A stretch of 64,000 bases of DNA from an uncultured Castellaniella sp. (GTDB taxonomy: Bacteria; Pseudomonadota; Gammaproteobacteria; Burkholderiales; Burkholderiaceae_B), in NCBI RefSeq assembly GCF_937988725.1, contig NZ_CALKHS010000003.1, forward strand, positions 186,001 through 250,000, written 5' to 3'. The translations under genes and the position numbers were made by a program. Shown piece by piece: positions 1-9,570 of the stretch; positions within the stretch are counted from its first letter, which is position 1; the number at the start of each line of letters is the position of its first letter. The notes below the pieces were generated by a model, which worked only from the letters and a program-made list of their open reading frames with translations, ran no database searches and was not told where the DNA came from.

Positions 1-1829
1 AGTTCGTGGAATTCTACGGCCCGGGGGTGGCGGCCGTGCCGCTGGCCAATCGCGCCACCATCGGCAACATGAGCCCGGAATACGGCTCCACGATCTCGAT
101 CTTCCCGATCGACGACGAAACCCTGAACTACATGCGCTTCACCGGGCGCTCGGCCGAACAGGTCGCGCTGGTCGAGGCCTATGCCAAGGCCCAGGGTCTG
201 TGGCACGATCCGCAACACGAACCCGTCTATTCGGAACGGCTGGAACTCGACCTGGGCACGGTCGTGCCGTCCATCGCCGGGCCCAAGCGTCCCCAGGACC
301 GCATCCTGCTGTCCGAGTCCAAACCCTCCTTCCAGAAGTCCCTGGCCGCCCTGCCGGGCTCGCCCGCTTCCAACCCCGCGCCGGTCCATCTGGGCGATGG
401 CGTCGATTTCGAGATCGATCACGGGGCGGTGGCCATCGCCGCCATCACGTCCTGCACCAACACGTCCAACCCTGCCGTGATGGTGGCGGCCGGCCTGCTG
501 GCGAAAAAGGCGGTCGAACGCGGCCTGCAGCGCAAGCCCTGGGTCAAGACCTCCCTGGCTCCCGGATCCCGCGTCGTCACTGACTACTATGAAAAGGCCG
601 ACCTGATGAAGTACCTGGAAGCGCTGGGCTTCAATCTGGTGGGCTATGGCTGCACGACCTGTATCGGCAATTCCGGCCCGCTGATCCCGGAAGTGTCCGA
701 TGCCGTCCGCAGCCACGATCTGGCCGTGACCTCGGTGCTGTCGGGCAACCGTAACTTCGAAGGCCGCATCCACTCCGAAGTCAAGATGAACTACCTGATG
801 TCCCCGCCGCTGGTGGTGGCGTACGCGCTGGCCGGGTCCATGGACTTCGACCTGTACAAGACGCCGCTGGGCAAGGACAAGAACGGCGTGGACGTGTACC
901 TGCGCGACATCTGGCCCAGCAGCCAGGAAGTCCAGGCCGTCATCCAGTCGTCGATCACGGCGGAAATGTACATGCGCGGCTATTCGGATGTCTTCGCGGG
1001 CAACGACGCCTGGCGCAATCTGCCGACGCCCGAAGGCGACCTGTATCGCTGGGACGATGCCTCCACCTACGTGCGCAATCCGCCGTACTTCGAGGGCATG
1101 CGCCGCGATCCGGACCCGGTGCACGACATCCGGGGCGCCCGGGTGCTGGCGAAACTGGGCGATTCGGTCACGACCGACCACATCAGCCCGGCCGGCTCGA
1201 TCGCCAAGGACTCGCCGGCGGCGCTGTACCTGCAATCGCAGGGCGTGCAGCCCAAGGACTTCAACTCCTACGGGTCGCGGCGCGGCAACCACGAGGTCAT
1301 GATTCGCGGCACCTTCGCCAACGTGCGCCTGCGCAACCAGATCGCCCCGGACACAGAAGGCGGCTGGACGCGCGACTTCACCCGGGACGGCGCTCCGGTC
1401 GCGACGATTTTCGATGCCTCGCAGAACTACCAGAAGGCCGGCGTGCCGCTGGTGATCCTGGCGGGCAAGGAATACGGCTCGGGATCGTCGCGCGACTGGG
1501 CGGCCAAGGGCACGGTGCTGCTCGGGGTGCGGGCGGTCATCGCCGAATCCTACGAACGGATCCACCGCTCGAACCTGATCGGCATGGGCGTGCTGCCGCT
1601 GCAGTTCCCGGAAGGCCAGAACGCCGATTCCCTGGGCCTGCGCGGCAAGGAAACCTTTGAAATCACCGGGATCGAGGCCTTCAACGGCGGCAAGACCCCG
1701 AAGATCGTGCACGTGAAGGCGGGCGACGTGGAATTCGACGCGCTGGTGCGCATCGACACCCCCAGCGAGGCCGCGTACTACCGGCACGGCGGGATCCTGC
1801 AGTACGCGATCCGCCAGTTGCTGAACTGA
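1..1829 (+). CDS. acnA: Aconitate hydratase A, 3' part (5' end outside window)
   Basis: This is the C-terminal ~608 residues of an AcnA/IRP-type aconitase, which interconverts citrate and isocitrate in the TCA cycle. The frame is already open at base 3, so the gene starts upstream; the GTG at 6 is internal. The 4Fe-4S ligands are visible: a Cys in ITSCTNTSN (codon at 453) and two in [12 protein letters not shown] (codons at 651 and 660). The swivelling C-terminal domain is complete, with [26 protein letters not shown] and [16 protein letters not shown]. The pattern is AcnA rather than AcnB, although a PrpF homologue lies 6.5 kb downstream. It ends in front of a strong hairpin shared with the convergent reductase gene. 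Confidence 0.96.
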   Translation, partial: FVEFYGPGVAAVPLANRATIGNMSPEYGSTISIFPIDDETLNYMRFTGRSAEQVALVEAYAKAQGLWHDPQHEPVYSERLELDLGTVVPSIAGPKRPQDRILLSESKPSFQKSLAALPGSPASNPAPVHLGDGVDFEIDHGAVAIAAITSCTNTSNPAVMVAAGLLAKKAVERGLQRKPWVKTSLAPGSRVVTDYYEKADLMKYLEALGFNLVGYGCTTCIGNSGPLIPEVSDAVRSHDLAVTSVLSGNRNFEGRIHSEVKMNYLMSPPLVVAYALAGSMDFDLYKTPLGKDKNGVDVYLRDIWPSSQEVQAVIQSSITAEMYMRGYSDVFAGNDAWRNLPTPEGDLYRWDDASTYVRNPPYFEGMRRDPDPVHDIRGARVLAKLGDSVTTDHISPAGSIAKDSPAALYLQSQGVQPKDFNSYGSRRGNHEVMIRGTFANVRLRNQIAPDTEGGWTRDFTRDGAPVATIFDASQNYQKAGVPLVILAGKEYGSGSSRDWAAKGTVLLGVRAVIAESYERIHRSNLIGMGVLPLQFPEGQNADSLGLRGKETFEITGIEAFNGGKTPKIVHVKAGDVEFDALVRIDTPSEAAYYRHGGILQYAIRQLLN

Positions 1830-1862
1830 GGGTAGCGGCCTGCGGGCCGCTCCGATGATTCA

Positions 1863-1896
1863 GGCACGGGGCCGTCCGCAGGGACGGCCCCGTGCC
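1863..1896. terminator. Perfect 15-bp hairpin between convergent genes
   Basis: Arms at 1863-1877 and 1882-1896 are perfectly complementary around a 4-nt loop and very GC-rich. It sits between the acnA stop and the stop of the convergent aldo/keto reductase. There is no clear T-tract on either side, so it may act as a bidirectional transcription barrier or mRNA 3'-end stabiliser rather than a textbook intrinsic terminator. Confidence 0.6.
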
Positions 1897-1901
1897 CGGA
1901 A

Positions 1902-2744
1902 TCACCCTTCCATCAGATGGAAGCTGTCGGGGTCGGGGCCGATGCGGCCGTCGGGACGGTCCAGCGCGGCGATGCGGGCCATGGCGTCGTCGTCCAGGTA
2001 CAGGTTCCACAGGTTGAAGTTTTCCTGGATCCGGTCCGCGTGGGTGGACTTGGGGATCACCATGTGACCCATCTGGATGTGCCAGCGCAGGATGACCTGG
2101 GCCGGCGTGGCCTGCAGATGGTGGGCGATTTCGTGGATCACGGGATCCTGCAGCGCCTGGCCCTGGCCCAGCGGACTCCAGGCCTCGGTCAGGATGTCGT
2201 GGTCGGCGTGGTAGGCCCGCAGCTCGGCCTGCTGGAAGTATGGATGCAGCTCGATCTGGTTGACGACGGGCAGCACGCCGGTCTTGTCCAGCAGCTTCTG
2301 CAGCTGGTCCACCTGGAAATTGCAGACGCCGATGGATTTCGCCCGGCCGTCGTCGTGCAGCTGGATCAGCGCTTCCCAGGCTTCCAGGTAGCGCCTTTCC
2401 TGCGGCACCGGCCAGTGGATCAGATAGAGATCCACGTAATCCAGCTTCAGGCGGTCCAGGCTTTCCTGCAAGGCCGATTTGGCATCGTCCCGGCCATGGC
2501 GGTTGTTCCAGAGCTTGGTGGTCACGAACAGGTCTTCGCGCGGGATTCCGCAATCGGCGATGCCCTGGCCGACCTCGGCCTCGTTATAGTAGATGTAGGC
2601 CGTGTCGATGGCGCGATAGCCCGCCTCGACGGCGGCCTGGACGGCGGGCGCGGCGTCGTCGCCCGTCACTTTCCAGGTGCCCAGGCCCAGTTGCGGCGCG
2701 CGCCGTCCGTCGTGAAACGTCAGGTATGGCTGATTGGATGACAT
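1902..2744 (-). CDS. Aldo/keto reductase
   Basis: A 280-aa NADPH-dependent oxidoreductase of the aldo/keto reductase superfamily, 2,5-diketo-gluconate reductase-like branch. The catalytic tetrad is Asp47 (AIDTAY), Tyr52, Lys77 (TTKLWN) and His110 (YLIHWPVP). The C-terminal cofactor loop IPKSTHADRIQEN is present. The start at 2744 is chosen over two upstream ATGs because GGAG lies 6 nt before it and the protein begins at the usual family position. It is divergent from panB, with ~80 bp between starts. The substrate cannot be deduced; these enzymes reduce small aldehydes and ketones. Confidence 0.9.
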   Translation of the reverse strand: MSSNQPYLTFHDGRRAPQLGLGTWKVTGDDAAPAVQAAVEAGYRAIDTAYIYYNEAEVGQGIADCGIPREDLFVTTKLWNNRHGRDDAKSALQESLDRLKLDYVDLYLIHWPVPQERRYLEAWEALIQLHDDGRAKSIGVCNFQVDQLQKLLDKTGVLPVVNQIELHPYFQQAELRAYHADHDILTEAWSPLGQGQALQDPVIHEIAHHLQATPAQVILRWHIQMGHMVIPKSTHADRIQENFNLWNLYLDDDAMARIAALDRPDGRIGPDPDSFHLMEG

Positions 2745-2823
2745 GAGGGTCTCCATGATGGCTCGGCCACTGGCCCTGAAGCCCTGCAATGGCCGACAAT
2801 GATTCTTTTTCGAGGGTAGACCA

Positions 2824-3651
2824 ATGAGTGTACATAGTCAGGCGCAGCGCGTCACCGTGCCCCAGCTGATGTCTTACAAAGGGACACGCAAGATTGCGGC
2901 GCTGACCGCCTATATCGCCCCCATCGCCCGTCTGCTGGATGAATCCGTGGACATGATCCTGGTCGGGGATTCCACCGCCATGGTCGGTTACGCCCTGCCC
3001 GATACCCTGTCGATCTCGACGCGGACGATGGCCGCGCATGCCGCAGCCGTCGTGCGGGCCACGCAGCAGGCCTGCGTGATCGTCGACATGCCGTTCGGCA
3101 GCTATCAGCAGTCGCCCGCCCAGGCTTTTGACAATGCCGCCTCCATGCTGTCGGCCAGCGGGGTGTCGGGCGTCAAGATGGAAGGCGGCCAGGTGCTGGC
3201 CGAGACCACCCGGTTCCTGGTGGACCGGGGCATTCCGGTGCTGGCGCACGTCGGCCTGATGCCGCAGTACGTCAATACCATGGGGGGATTCAAGGCCCAG
3301 GGCATGACCGACGAGGCCGCCCGCAGGATCCTGGAAGACGCCCGCGCCCACGCGCAGGCGGGGGCGTTCGGGGTCGTCCTGGAGGGTATCAGCGAACCTC
3401 TGGCGCGCCAGATCACGGCCGATCTGGACGTTCCCACGATCGGCATCGGGGCGTCGCCCGCCTGCGACGGCCAGATACTGGTCACGGAAGACATCCTGGG
3501 GCTCAGCGGCGACCGGATCCCCAAATTCGCCCGCCGCTTCGCCGACGCGGGCCAGGTCATCCGCGATGCCGCCCGGGACTACGCCCAATCGGTGCGGGAA
3601 GAAACTTTTCCCACGCTTGATCACTGCTTTGGCGTGCGCCGTACGCATTAA
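2824..3651 (+). CDS. panB: 3-methyl-2-oxobutanoate hydroxymethyltransferase
   Basis: Ketopantoate hydroxymethyltransferase (275 aa) transfers a hydroxymethyl group from 5,10-methylene-THF to alpha-ketoisovalerate, the first committed step of pantothenate and CoA synthesis. The Mg2+-binding and catalytic positions of PanB are in place: VGDSTAMVG, VDMPFGSY, VKMEGG, LAHVGLMPQ (His) and VLEGI (Glu), followed by TIGIGASPACDGQILV. No panC or panD is adjacent. The stop is 66 bp before a same-strand LysR gene. It could be a second, more divergent PanB copy, as the N-terminal region around YALPDTLSIS differs from the usual wording. Confidence 0.92.
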   Translation: MSVHSQAQRVTVPQLMSYKGTRKIAALTAYIAPIARLLDESVDMILVGDSTAMVGYALPDTLSISTRTMAAHAAAVVRATQQACVIVDMPFGSYQQSPAQAFDNAASMLSASGVSGVKMEGGQVLAETTRFLVDRGIPVLAHVGLMPQYVNTMGGFKAQGMTDEAARRILEDARAHAQAGAFGVVLEGISEPLARQITADLDVPTIGIGASPACDGQILVTEDILGLSGDRIPKFARRFADAGQVIRDAARDYAQSVREETFPTLDHCFGVRRTH

Positions 3652-3717
3652 CATGATGACACCAATGGTTTCATCGGGGGGCCGCGCTGCGCGCGATCGC
3701 CCCCACCGCGTGTCCTT

Positions 3718-4689
3718 ATGGAAATCCGCCAACTCGAGGCGCTCAACGCCGTTGTCGTCAGCGGCAGCGTGACGGCCGCAGGCCGTCAACTGGGGCGTTC
3801 ACAGCCCGTCGTCAGCCGCCAGATCAGCGATCTCGAAGGCGAGCTTGGCTTCGTGCTATTCGAACGCACGCGCCCCACCATCACCCTGACCGAATCGGGC
3901 GCGGAATTCTATCGCGAAGTCCGCGGCATCCTGGCGGATCTCCAGCAGCTGGAAGCCCGCGTGCTGGGCATGCGCAGCGGCCAGGTCCGTCCCCTGCGCA
4001 TCCTGGCGACCTCGGATCTGGCCCGGGGCCTGCTGCCCGATGCCCTGGCGCGGATCGATCGCTTCAACGCGGTATTCGGCGGAAACCTGGTCGTGGAAGA
4101 AGCCGTGCACGAAGTGACCGCCCAGGAGATCCTCGACGGCCGCTCCGACTTCGCCCTGATCAACCTGCCCATCGACACCGAAGGACTGCGCGTCCATTGG
4201 TGCGGGCAGGCGCCCTGCCTGCTGGCCATGCCGGTCGGCCACGTCCTGGCGTCCCAGGAAGCCGTGCGCCTGGACGACATCCGCAATACGGACGTCATCA
4301 CGCTCCTGAGCCGCTACCGCATGCGCTACCACCTGACCAACAGCCTGGTGCAGGCCACGGCGGGCGATCAGCGCCGCCACATCGAGGTCGGCAGCCAGCA
4401 GACGGCGCTGGCCATGGTTCGGGCCGGCCTGGGCGTGGGGCTGATGGATCCGTTTTCCGCGCAGGGCGGCAGCCTGGACGGCGTGGTGGTGCGCCCGGTC
4501 CTGTCCGACGTCCATTACCGGATCGGGGTGGTCTCCCCGCTGACGCATGACCTGCCCGAAGGCGCTCAGCGCCTGATCCGCGGGCTGCACAGCCATGTGC
4601 TGAAAGTCGTCCCCCAGTTCGTGGAAACGGATCCCAACGGCTTGCCGCATGCGACGCCGGCTCTCGCCGAGACCCTGCATATGGCCTGA
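3718..4689 (+). CDS. LysR-family transcriptional regulator
   Basis: A 323-aa LysR-type regulator. Residues ~1-60 form the winged helix-turn-helix (MEIRQLEALNAVVVSGSV, then AAGRQLGRSQPVVSRQISDLE), and ~85-300 form the periplasmic-binding-like effector domain. It lies 66 bp downstream of panB on the same strand and 52 bp before rmuC. LysR proteins usually control a divergent neighbour, but none is divergent here, so the target is not evident. The C-terminal ~20 residues past the effector domain look unstructured. Confidence 0.88.
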   Translation: MEIRQLEALNAVVVSGSVTAAGRQLGRSQPVVSRQISDLEGELGFVLFERTRPTITLTESGAEFYREVRGILADLQQLEARVLGMRSGQVRPLRILATSDLARGLLPDALARIDRFNAVFGGNLVVEEAVHEVTAQEILDGRSDFALINLPIDTEGLRVHWCGQAPCLLAMPVGHVLASQEAVRLDDIRNTDVITLLSRYRMRYHLTNSLVQATAGDQRRHIEVGSQQTALAMVRAGLGVGLMDPFSAQGGSLDGVVVRPVLSDVHYRIGVVSPLTHDLPEGAQRLIRGLHSHVLKVVPQFVETDPNGLPHATPALAETLHMA

Positions 4690-4741
4690 TGCCGTCCGGG
4701 GTGTGCGATGATGTGGTTTTTCGCTACTCAGGATCTGTATC

Positions 4742-6184
4742 GTGACCGCGTTCTCCCCCGAAATCCTGTTGGGCTGGGCCCTGGCCGCGCTGCTGGGCGG
4801 GCTTGCGGGGTGGTGGCTGGCGCGCCGCCGGATGGACGGATTGATGGCGGATCTGGCGCAGCAGACGGCCGAGCGGGTCCGCCTGGATACCACGCAGGCG
4901 GAGCAGGCCCGGCAGATCGAGCATCTGCGGGCCGATCTGGCGCAGGCCGCCCGTGATCTCGACGAAGGCCGGGCGCGCGTCCAGGCGCGGGATCTGGAAC
5001 TGACCCGCCTGCAGGCCGTGCACCAGGAAAAGCTGGCGCTCATCCAGGAATTGCAGCAGACGTTCGAACACTCCAAGGCTGCCATGCGCACGGAATTCCA
5101 GAATCTGGCCAACCAGGTCCTGGAAGAAAAGGGCAAGGCCTTCGCCCAGACCAGCCAGACTTCGCTGGATGGCCTGCTGCGGCCCTTCCGGGAACAGATC
5201 GACGGCTTCCAGAAGCGCGTCAATGAAATCCACGATGCGTCCCTGCGCGGCCAGACGCAGCTGGGGGCGGAAATCCGCCGCGTGCTGGACATCGGCCTGA
5301 AGATGAGCACCGAGGCCAACACCCTGGCCACGGCGCTGAAGGGCGACAAGAAGACCACCGGAAACTGGGGGGAAATCCAACTCGAACGCAGCCTGCAGCT
5401 GGCGGGCCTGGTGCCGGGCGACCATTATCAGGCGCAGGCCAGTTTCCGGGATGCGTCCGGCAATCGCCTGCAGCCCGATTTCGTCATCAAGCTGCCGGAC
5501 GACAAGCACATGGTGATCGACAGCAAGGTCTCGCTGGTGGATTACGATCGCGCGATCGCCGCGCAGACCGATGCCGAGCGCGAAGCGGCCCTGGCCGCGC
5601 ACGTCCAGGCCGTGCGCCATCACATCGACGATCTGGCCCGCAAGGACTACAGCAATCTGATCGGCCTGAAGAGCCCCAGCTTCGTGCTGATGTTCATGCC
5701 CATCGAGCCCGCCTACATCGAGGCCATGAAGCACAACCGCGACCTGTTCGACTACGGCTATCGCCAGAACGTCGTCATGGTGTCGCACACCACGCTGATG
5801 CCGATCCTGCGCACGGTGGCCAATCTGTGGATGATCGCCCGCAGCAATGAACAGACCCGCGCGCTCAGCGACATGGCCGGCGGCCTGTACAACCAGGTGG
5901 CGGTCGTGGCGGAACGCCTGCAGAAACTGGGCAATACGCTCAATACCGTCAACACGCATTACAACAGCGCGGTGACGGCGGTGGCGGGCCAGCAGGGGCT
6001 GTACGGCAAGGTCAACCGTTTCGCGGAGCTCTCGGCCAAGGCCAACAAGCAGATGCCGGACCTGGAGCCGATGCATGCCGACATCGAGGTCCAGCGCCTG
6101 CAGGCGGTGATCCCCGACGCGGATGCGGGGCCCGCCGGCGCGTCGGCGCTGCCGGAGCCGGACGAGCCGCCCGCATCGGCCTGA
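4742..6184 (+). CDS. rmuC: DNA recombination protein RmuC homologue
   Basis: A 480-aa RmuC-family protein. One N-terminal membrane anchor (~residues 7-25) is followed by a long coiled coil (~30-130) and the RmuC domain (~140-430) with GNWGEIQLER, RLQPDFVIKLPDDK and MVIDSKVSLVDYDRA. This last part is the PD-(D/E)XK-like core that makes RmuC a predicted nuclease limiting inversions between short inverted repeats. The start is GTG at 4742. The gene stands alone; the last ~30 residues are Ala/Pro-rich. Confidence 0.93.
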   Translation: MTAFSPEILLGWALAALLGGLAGWWLARRRMDGLMADLAQQTAERVRLDTTQAEQARQIEHLRADLAQAARDLDEGRARVQARDLELTRLQAVHQEKLALIQELQQTFEHSKAAMRTEFQNLANQVLEEKGKAFAQTSQTSLDGLLRPFREQIDGFQKRVNEIHDASLRGQTQLGAEIRRVLDIGLKMSTEANTLATALKGDKKTTGNWGEIQLERSLQLAGLVPGDHYQAQASFRDASGNRLQPDFVIKLPDDKHMVIDSKVSLVDYDRAIAAQTDAEREAALAAHVQAVRHHIDDLARKDYSNLIGLKSPSFVLMFMPIEPAYIEAMKHNRDLFDYGYRQNVVMVSHTTLMPILRTVANLWMIARSNEQTRALSDMAGGLYNQVAVVAERLQKLGNTLNTVNTHYNSAVTAVAGQQGLYGKVNRFAELSAKANKQMPDLEPMHADIEVQRLQAVIPDADAGPAGASALPEPDEPPASA

Positions 6185-6222
6185 TCGGCGCGTACGCCGG
6201 GCGGCGCCTCGAAGGAGACAGG

Positions 6223-7248
6223 ATGAACAGCAGGACATCGGCGGCATGCGCGCGCGGCGCGCCACGGCCGGCCCGCATCGGGCCAGGCCGGCTTTTATGC
6301 GCGGCGCTGCTGCTGACGGCCATGCTCTGGGGCGGCTGGCCGGTCCGCGGCCTGGCCGCCGAGCCGTCCGCCGGTCAGGCGGCGGCCGCCCCGGCGGCGG
6401 GACGCCTGGACGACACGCCGCGCATGGCGATCATGTCCGCCTTCGCGCCGGAACTGGCCCTGTTGCGCGAACGGCTGCGGCAGCCTCATGCGATCACGAG
6501 CGACGGCGTGGATTTCACGACCGGCACCCTGGAAGGACAACCGGTCGTCCTGCTGCTGTCGGGCATCAGCATGGTCAATGCCGCCATGAACACCCAGTTG
6601 CTGTTCGACCGCTTCAACGTCAGCCATCTGGTGTTCAGCGGCATCGCCGGGGGCGTCAATCCGGAGCTGCGCATCGGCGATGTCAGCGTCCCGGCGCGCT
6701 GGGGGCAGTACCTGGAACTCGTGATGATGCGGGAAACCGGCCCCGGCCGGTATCAGGCGCCCGCATCCAAGACGCTGTCCCCGTTCGCCCCTTACGGCAT
6801 GATGCAGCCGCGCGACGTGCGCGTGCGCCAGGCGGGATCCGCGCGGATCCAGGAAAAGTTCTGGTTCGACGCGGATCCGCGGATGCTGTCGGTGGCCCGC
6901 AGCATCGAGACCGTGCCCTTGCGGGCCTGCGACCGCCAGGGCCTTTGCGTGGCCGACCGCCCCCGCCTGGTGGTGGGCGGCAATGGCGTATCGGGCCAGG
7001 CCTTCGTGGACAATGCCGATTTTCGCCGCTATGCCTACCGCACCTTCCAGGCCAATGTGCTGGACATGGAAAGCGCCGCCTGCGCCCAGGTGGCCTGGCG
7101 CAGCAAGGTCCCCTTCATCGCCTTCCGGTCGCTCAGCGACCTGGCGGGTGGCGGGCCGGGCGAAAACGAAATGAACGCCTTCCTGCACATCGCGGCGGAT
7201 AATTCGGCCCAGGTGCTGCTGGCATTCCTGCGGGCCTGGCCGCGCTGA
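6223..7248 (+). CDS. Exported 5'-methylthioadenosine/SAH nucleosidase-family protein
   Basis: A 341-aa member of the purine nucleoside phosphorylase/MTAN superfamily. The first ~45 residues look like a long signal peptide (Arg-rich n-region, hydrophobic stretch LLCAALLLTAMLWGGW, then AAEP), so a periplasmic location is predicted. The enzymatic core follows: AIMSAFAPELALL, LLLSGISMVNAAMNTQ, VFSGIAGGVNPELRIGDV, and the nucleoside-binding motif LDMESAA near residue 283. The RBS is GGAG ahead of 6223. Cytoplasmic Pfs-type nucleosidases lack a signal peptide. The natural substrate is not evident; the corA-like gene follows 17 bp later and may be co-transcribed. Confidence 0.82.
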   Translation: MNSRTSAACARGAPRPARIGPGRLLCAALLLTAMLWGGWPVRGLAAEPSAGQAAAAPAAGRLDDTPRMAIMSAFAPELALLRERLRQPHAITSDGVDFTTGTLEGQPVVLLLSGISMVNAAMNTQLLFDRFNVSHLVFSGIAGGVNPELRIGDVSVPARWGQYLELVMMRETGPGRYQAPASKTLSPFAPYGMMQPRDVRVRQAGSARIQEKFWFDADPRMLSVARSIETVPLRACDRQGLCVADRPRLVVGGNGVSGQAFVDNADFRRYAYRTFQANVLDMESAACAQVAWRSKVPFIAFRSLSDLAGGGPGENEMNAFLHIAADNSAQVLLAFLRAWPR

Positions 7249-7265
7249 ACGTATCCGGGGGTGCG

Positions 7266-8270
7266 ATGACGACAGAAGATAGGGACCTGCTGGACGCTTT
7301 CCGGCAATCCGCCGTGGCGTCGATCCTGTACACGGCCTCGCAGCCGCCGCAGGACGTCGGGCTCGACGACCTGGGGACCGCCGCCACGGAGGCGGGCTTG
7401 CTGTGGGTCGGCCTGAAGGACCCGACGGCGGAATTGATGCAGTCCGTCGGCGAGCGCCTGGACCTGCCGGCCCGCGCCATCGAGGAGATCATCGAGCCCC
7501 ACCGGCGGCCCAAGGTCATCGAGTACGACCGGCTGACGCTGGTCGTGGCCATCACCGTCGAGATCGTCAATGGGCGCCCCAGTTTCGGCGACACCCAGAT
7601 CCTGATCGGCCCGGGCTATCTGCTGACGATTCGCCGCCATGCGACCGGATCGCACCTGGCGCTGCGCAGCCTGCTGGCCGATTCGCCGGAATTCCTGGGA
7701 CGCGGCAGCGACTATGTGGCGTCCGCCCTGCTGGACCTGATGGCGGACCGCTATGTCGAGGCCTTCAACCATCTGGAGGCCAGGGTCGAATCCATCGAGC
7801 ACCAGTTTCTGCTGCGCGGCTTCCGCGAGAAGGATATCCGCCACCTGTACCGCCTGCGCCGAGACCTGCTGCGCGTCCAGACGACCATTGCGCCGCTGGT
7901 GGAAATCTGCCGGCGCCTGGCGCGCGTCGATACCCGCAACATCGACCCCGACAGCCGGGGCTATTTCGGCGAAGTCGCCGACCGTATCCAGCGCGTGGTC
8001 GAAGGGCTCGCCGGGCTGCGGGAGGCCCTGGCCTTCGCCTTCGAGGCCAGCATGATGATCAGCCAGATGCAGCAGACCGACATCACGCGCAAGCTGGCCG
8101 CCTGGGCCGCCATCCTGGCCGTCCCCACGGCCGTGGCCGGCATCTATGGCATGAACTTCCACGACATGCCGGAGCTCGGCTGGACCTACGGCTATCCCGC
8201 CATGCTGACCGGAACCGCCGCCTTCTGCGGGCTGCTGTACTGGAAGTTCCGCCGGATCAAGTGGCTGTGA
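7266..8270 (+). CDS. CorA-family divalent cation transporter
   Basis: A 334-aa inner-membrane CorA-type Mg2+/Co2+ channel. The large acidic N-terminal cytoplasmic domain and the stalk helix (~150-270) precede two C-terminal membrane helices. The signature GMN tripeptide is at residues 294-296 (AGIYGMNF), followed by the periplasmic loop HDMPELGWTYG and the last helix ending in basic residues (KFRRIKW). It lies 17 bp downstream of the nucleosidase gene. Whether it moves Mg2+, Co2+ or Zn2+ cannot be read from the sequence. Confidence 0.92.
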   Translation: MTTEDRDLLDAFRQSAVASILYTASQPPQDVGLDDLGTAATEAGLLWVGLKDPTAELMQSVGERLDLPARAIEEIIEPHRRPKVIEYDRLTLVVAITVEIVNGRPSFGDTQILIGPGYLLTIRRHATGSHLALRSLLADSPEFLGRGSDYVASALLDLMADRYVEAFNHLEARVESIEHQFLLRGFREKDIRHLYRLRRDLLRVQTTIAPLVEICRRLARVDTRNIDPDSRGYFGEVADRIQRVVEGLAGLREALAFAFEASMMISQMQQTDITRKLAAWAAILAVPTAVAGIYGMNFHDMPELGWTYGYPAMLTGTAAFCGLLYWKFRRIKWL

Positions 8271-8297
8271 CGCCCCGCGGATAACGGGGGCGGGAGC

Positions 8298-9494
8298 TCA
8301 GGCGCCCGGCGCCTGCGGCGCGGGGAAGACCTCGCCGACCATCAGCCGGCGCGCGCTGCGGCTGGTGACGACTTTCGAGACATGCCAGCCGTTGTCGGTC
8401 TTTCGCGCTTCCGCGCCGGCGGCCAGCACGCCGGAGGCATGGCCGATGCGGATCTGTCCGCCCGCGCCTGTGCGCGCCAGGCGCGCCACCACCGTACCGG
8501 GGATGGCCGCCGCGGCGGCGATGGCGACGGCGCCGGTCCCCGTCATGGCGTGGTGCAGCCTGCCCATCGACATGATCCGGGCCAGCACGTCGATTTCGTC
8601 GGCCGGGACCTGCTTGCCGCCGGCGGCGATGAATGTCTTCGGGGGCGCCAGGAATGCCAGCTTCGGCGTGTGGGGCCTGTTGCGCGTGGCGTCTTCCGCG
8701 CTGGCAGCCAGCCCCATGGCCACGGCGCCGTGCGCCCGGATGGTTTCGAGCCGGGCCAGCAGTTCGGGGTCGGCATTGACTTCCGCCTGGGTCTCGTCGC
8801 CGCGCAGCCCCAGGTCCCGCGCCGCCACGAAGATCGACGGGTTGCCGGCGTTGATCAGCGTCGCCGCGATCCGTCCGACGCCGGGAACTTCCAGCTCATC
8901 CAGCACCCGTCCCGTCGGCAGCATGGCGCCGCCGGCGCCGTCCTCGTCCGCGCCCGGGTCCAGGAACTCGAGCCGGATCTCCGCGCTGGGGAAGGTGACG
9001 CCATCGAGCGTGAATCCGCCGGCCTCCACGACTTTCCCGCCGGACACGGGGACGTGGGCGATGATGCGCTTCCCGATGTTCACCTGCCAGATGCGGACCG
9101 CCGCGACGCCGTCCGCCGGCACGTCCACCAGGCCGCGCGCGATGGCGAACGGCCCTACGGCCGCGGTCAGATTGCCGCAATTGCCGCTCCAGTCGATGAC
9201 CGGGGATTCGATGGAGACCGCCCCGAACAGGTAGTCCACGTCGCAGTCGCCGCGCGCGCTGCGGGACACCAGGACGACCTTGCTCGTGCTGGAGGAGCCG
9301 CCCCCCATGCCATCGATCTGCTTGCCGTAGGGATCGGGGCTGCCGATCACCCGCAGCAGGAAGCGGTCGCGCGCCGCGCCGGGCGTTCTGACGGCTGCGG
9401 GCAGGTCGTCGGGCGTGAAGAACACCCCTTTGCTGGTGCCTCCTCGCATGTACGTTGCCTTGACCGGCGCGTCGCAGGTGGAAAGATCGCTCAT
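8298..9494 (-). CDS. PrpF-family isomerase (2-methylaconitate cis-trans isomerase-like)
   Basis: A 398-aa PrpF-family protein with the diaminopimelate-epimerase-like double fold. Visible motifs are MRGGTSKGVFF at the N-terminus, GMGGGSSSTSKVVLVS, and SGNCGNLTAAVGPFAI, which carries a Cys in the epimerase-type active-site position. PrpF isomerises 2-methylaconitate in the 2-methylcitrate pathway, and relatives act on related tricarboxylates such as 4-oxalomesaconate. No prpBCD or acnD genes lie nearby, so the substrate may not be 2-methylaconitate. A methyltransferase gene follows 76 bp downstream on the same strand. Confidence 0.85.
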   Translation of the reverse strand: MSDLSTCDAPVKATYMRGGTSKGVFFTPDDLPAAVRTPGAARDRFLLRVIGSPDPYGKQIDGMGGGSSSTSKVVLVSRSARGDCDVDYLFGAVSIESPVIDWSGNCGNLTAAVGPFAIARGLVDVPADGVAAVRIWQVNIGKRIIAHVPVSGGKVVEAGGFTLDGVTFPSAEIRLEFLDPGADEDGAGGAMLPTGRVLDELEVPGVGRIAATLINAGNPSIFVAARDLGLRGDETQAEVNADPELLARLETIRAHGAVAMGLAASAEDATRNRPHTPKLAFLAPPKTFIAAGGKQVPADEIDVLARIMSMGRLHHAMTGTGAVAIAAAAAIPGTVVARLARTGAGGQIRIGHASGVLAAGAEARKTDNGWHVSKVVTSRSARRLMVGEVFPAPQAPGA

Positions 9495-9570
9495 CGCTGG
9501 ATCCTCGGTAAAAAGCGGTGGAAATGCAAGACCGGGCCTTCAGGGCCGGTACGCCTGCGGAGCGGTCCCG

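Noticed and set aside
4724..6265. 513-codon minus-strand open frame opposite rmuC
   Set aside because: It is a mirror of the rmuC coding strand in GC-rich DNA: low-complexity, rich in Arg, Gln, His and Gly, with no domain pattern.
1..9494. acnA and the PrpF gene as a 2-methylcitrate (prp/acnD) operon
   Set aside because: They are on opposite strands, 6.5 kb apart, with unrelated genes between, and the aconitase motifs fit AcnA.
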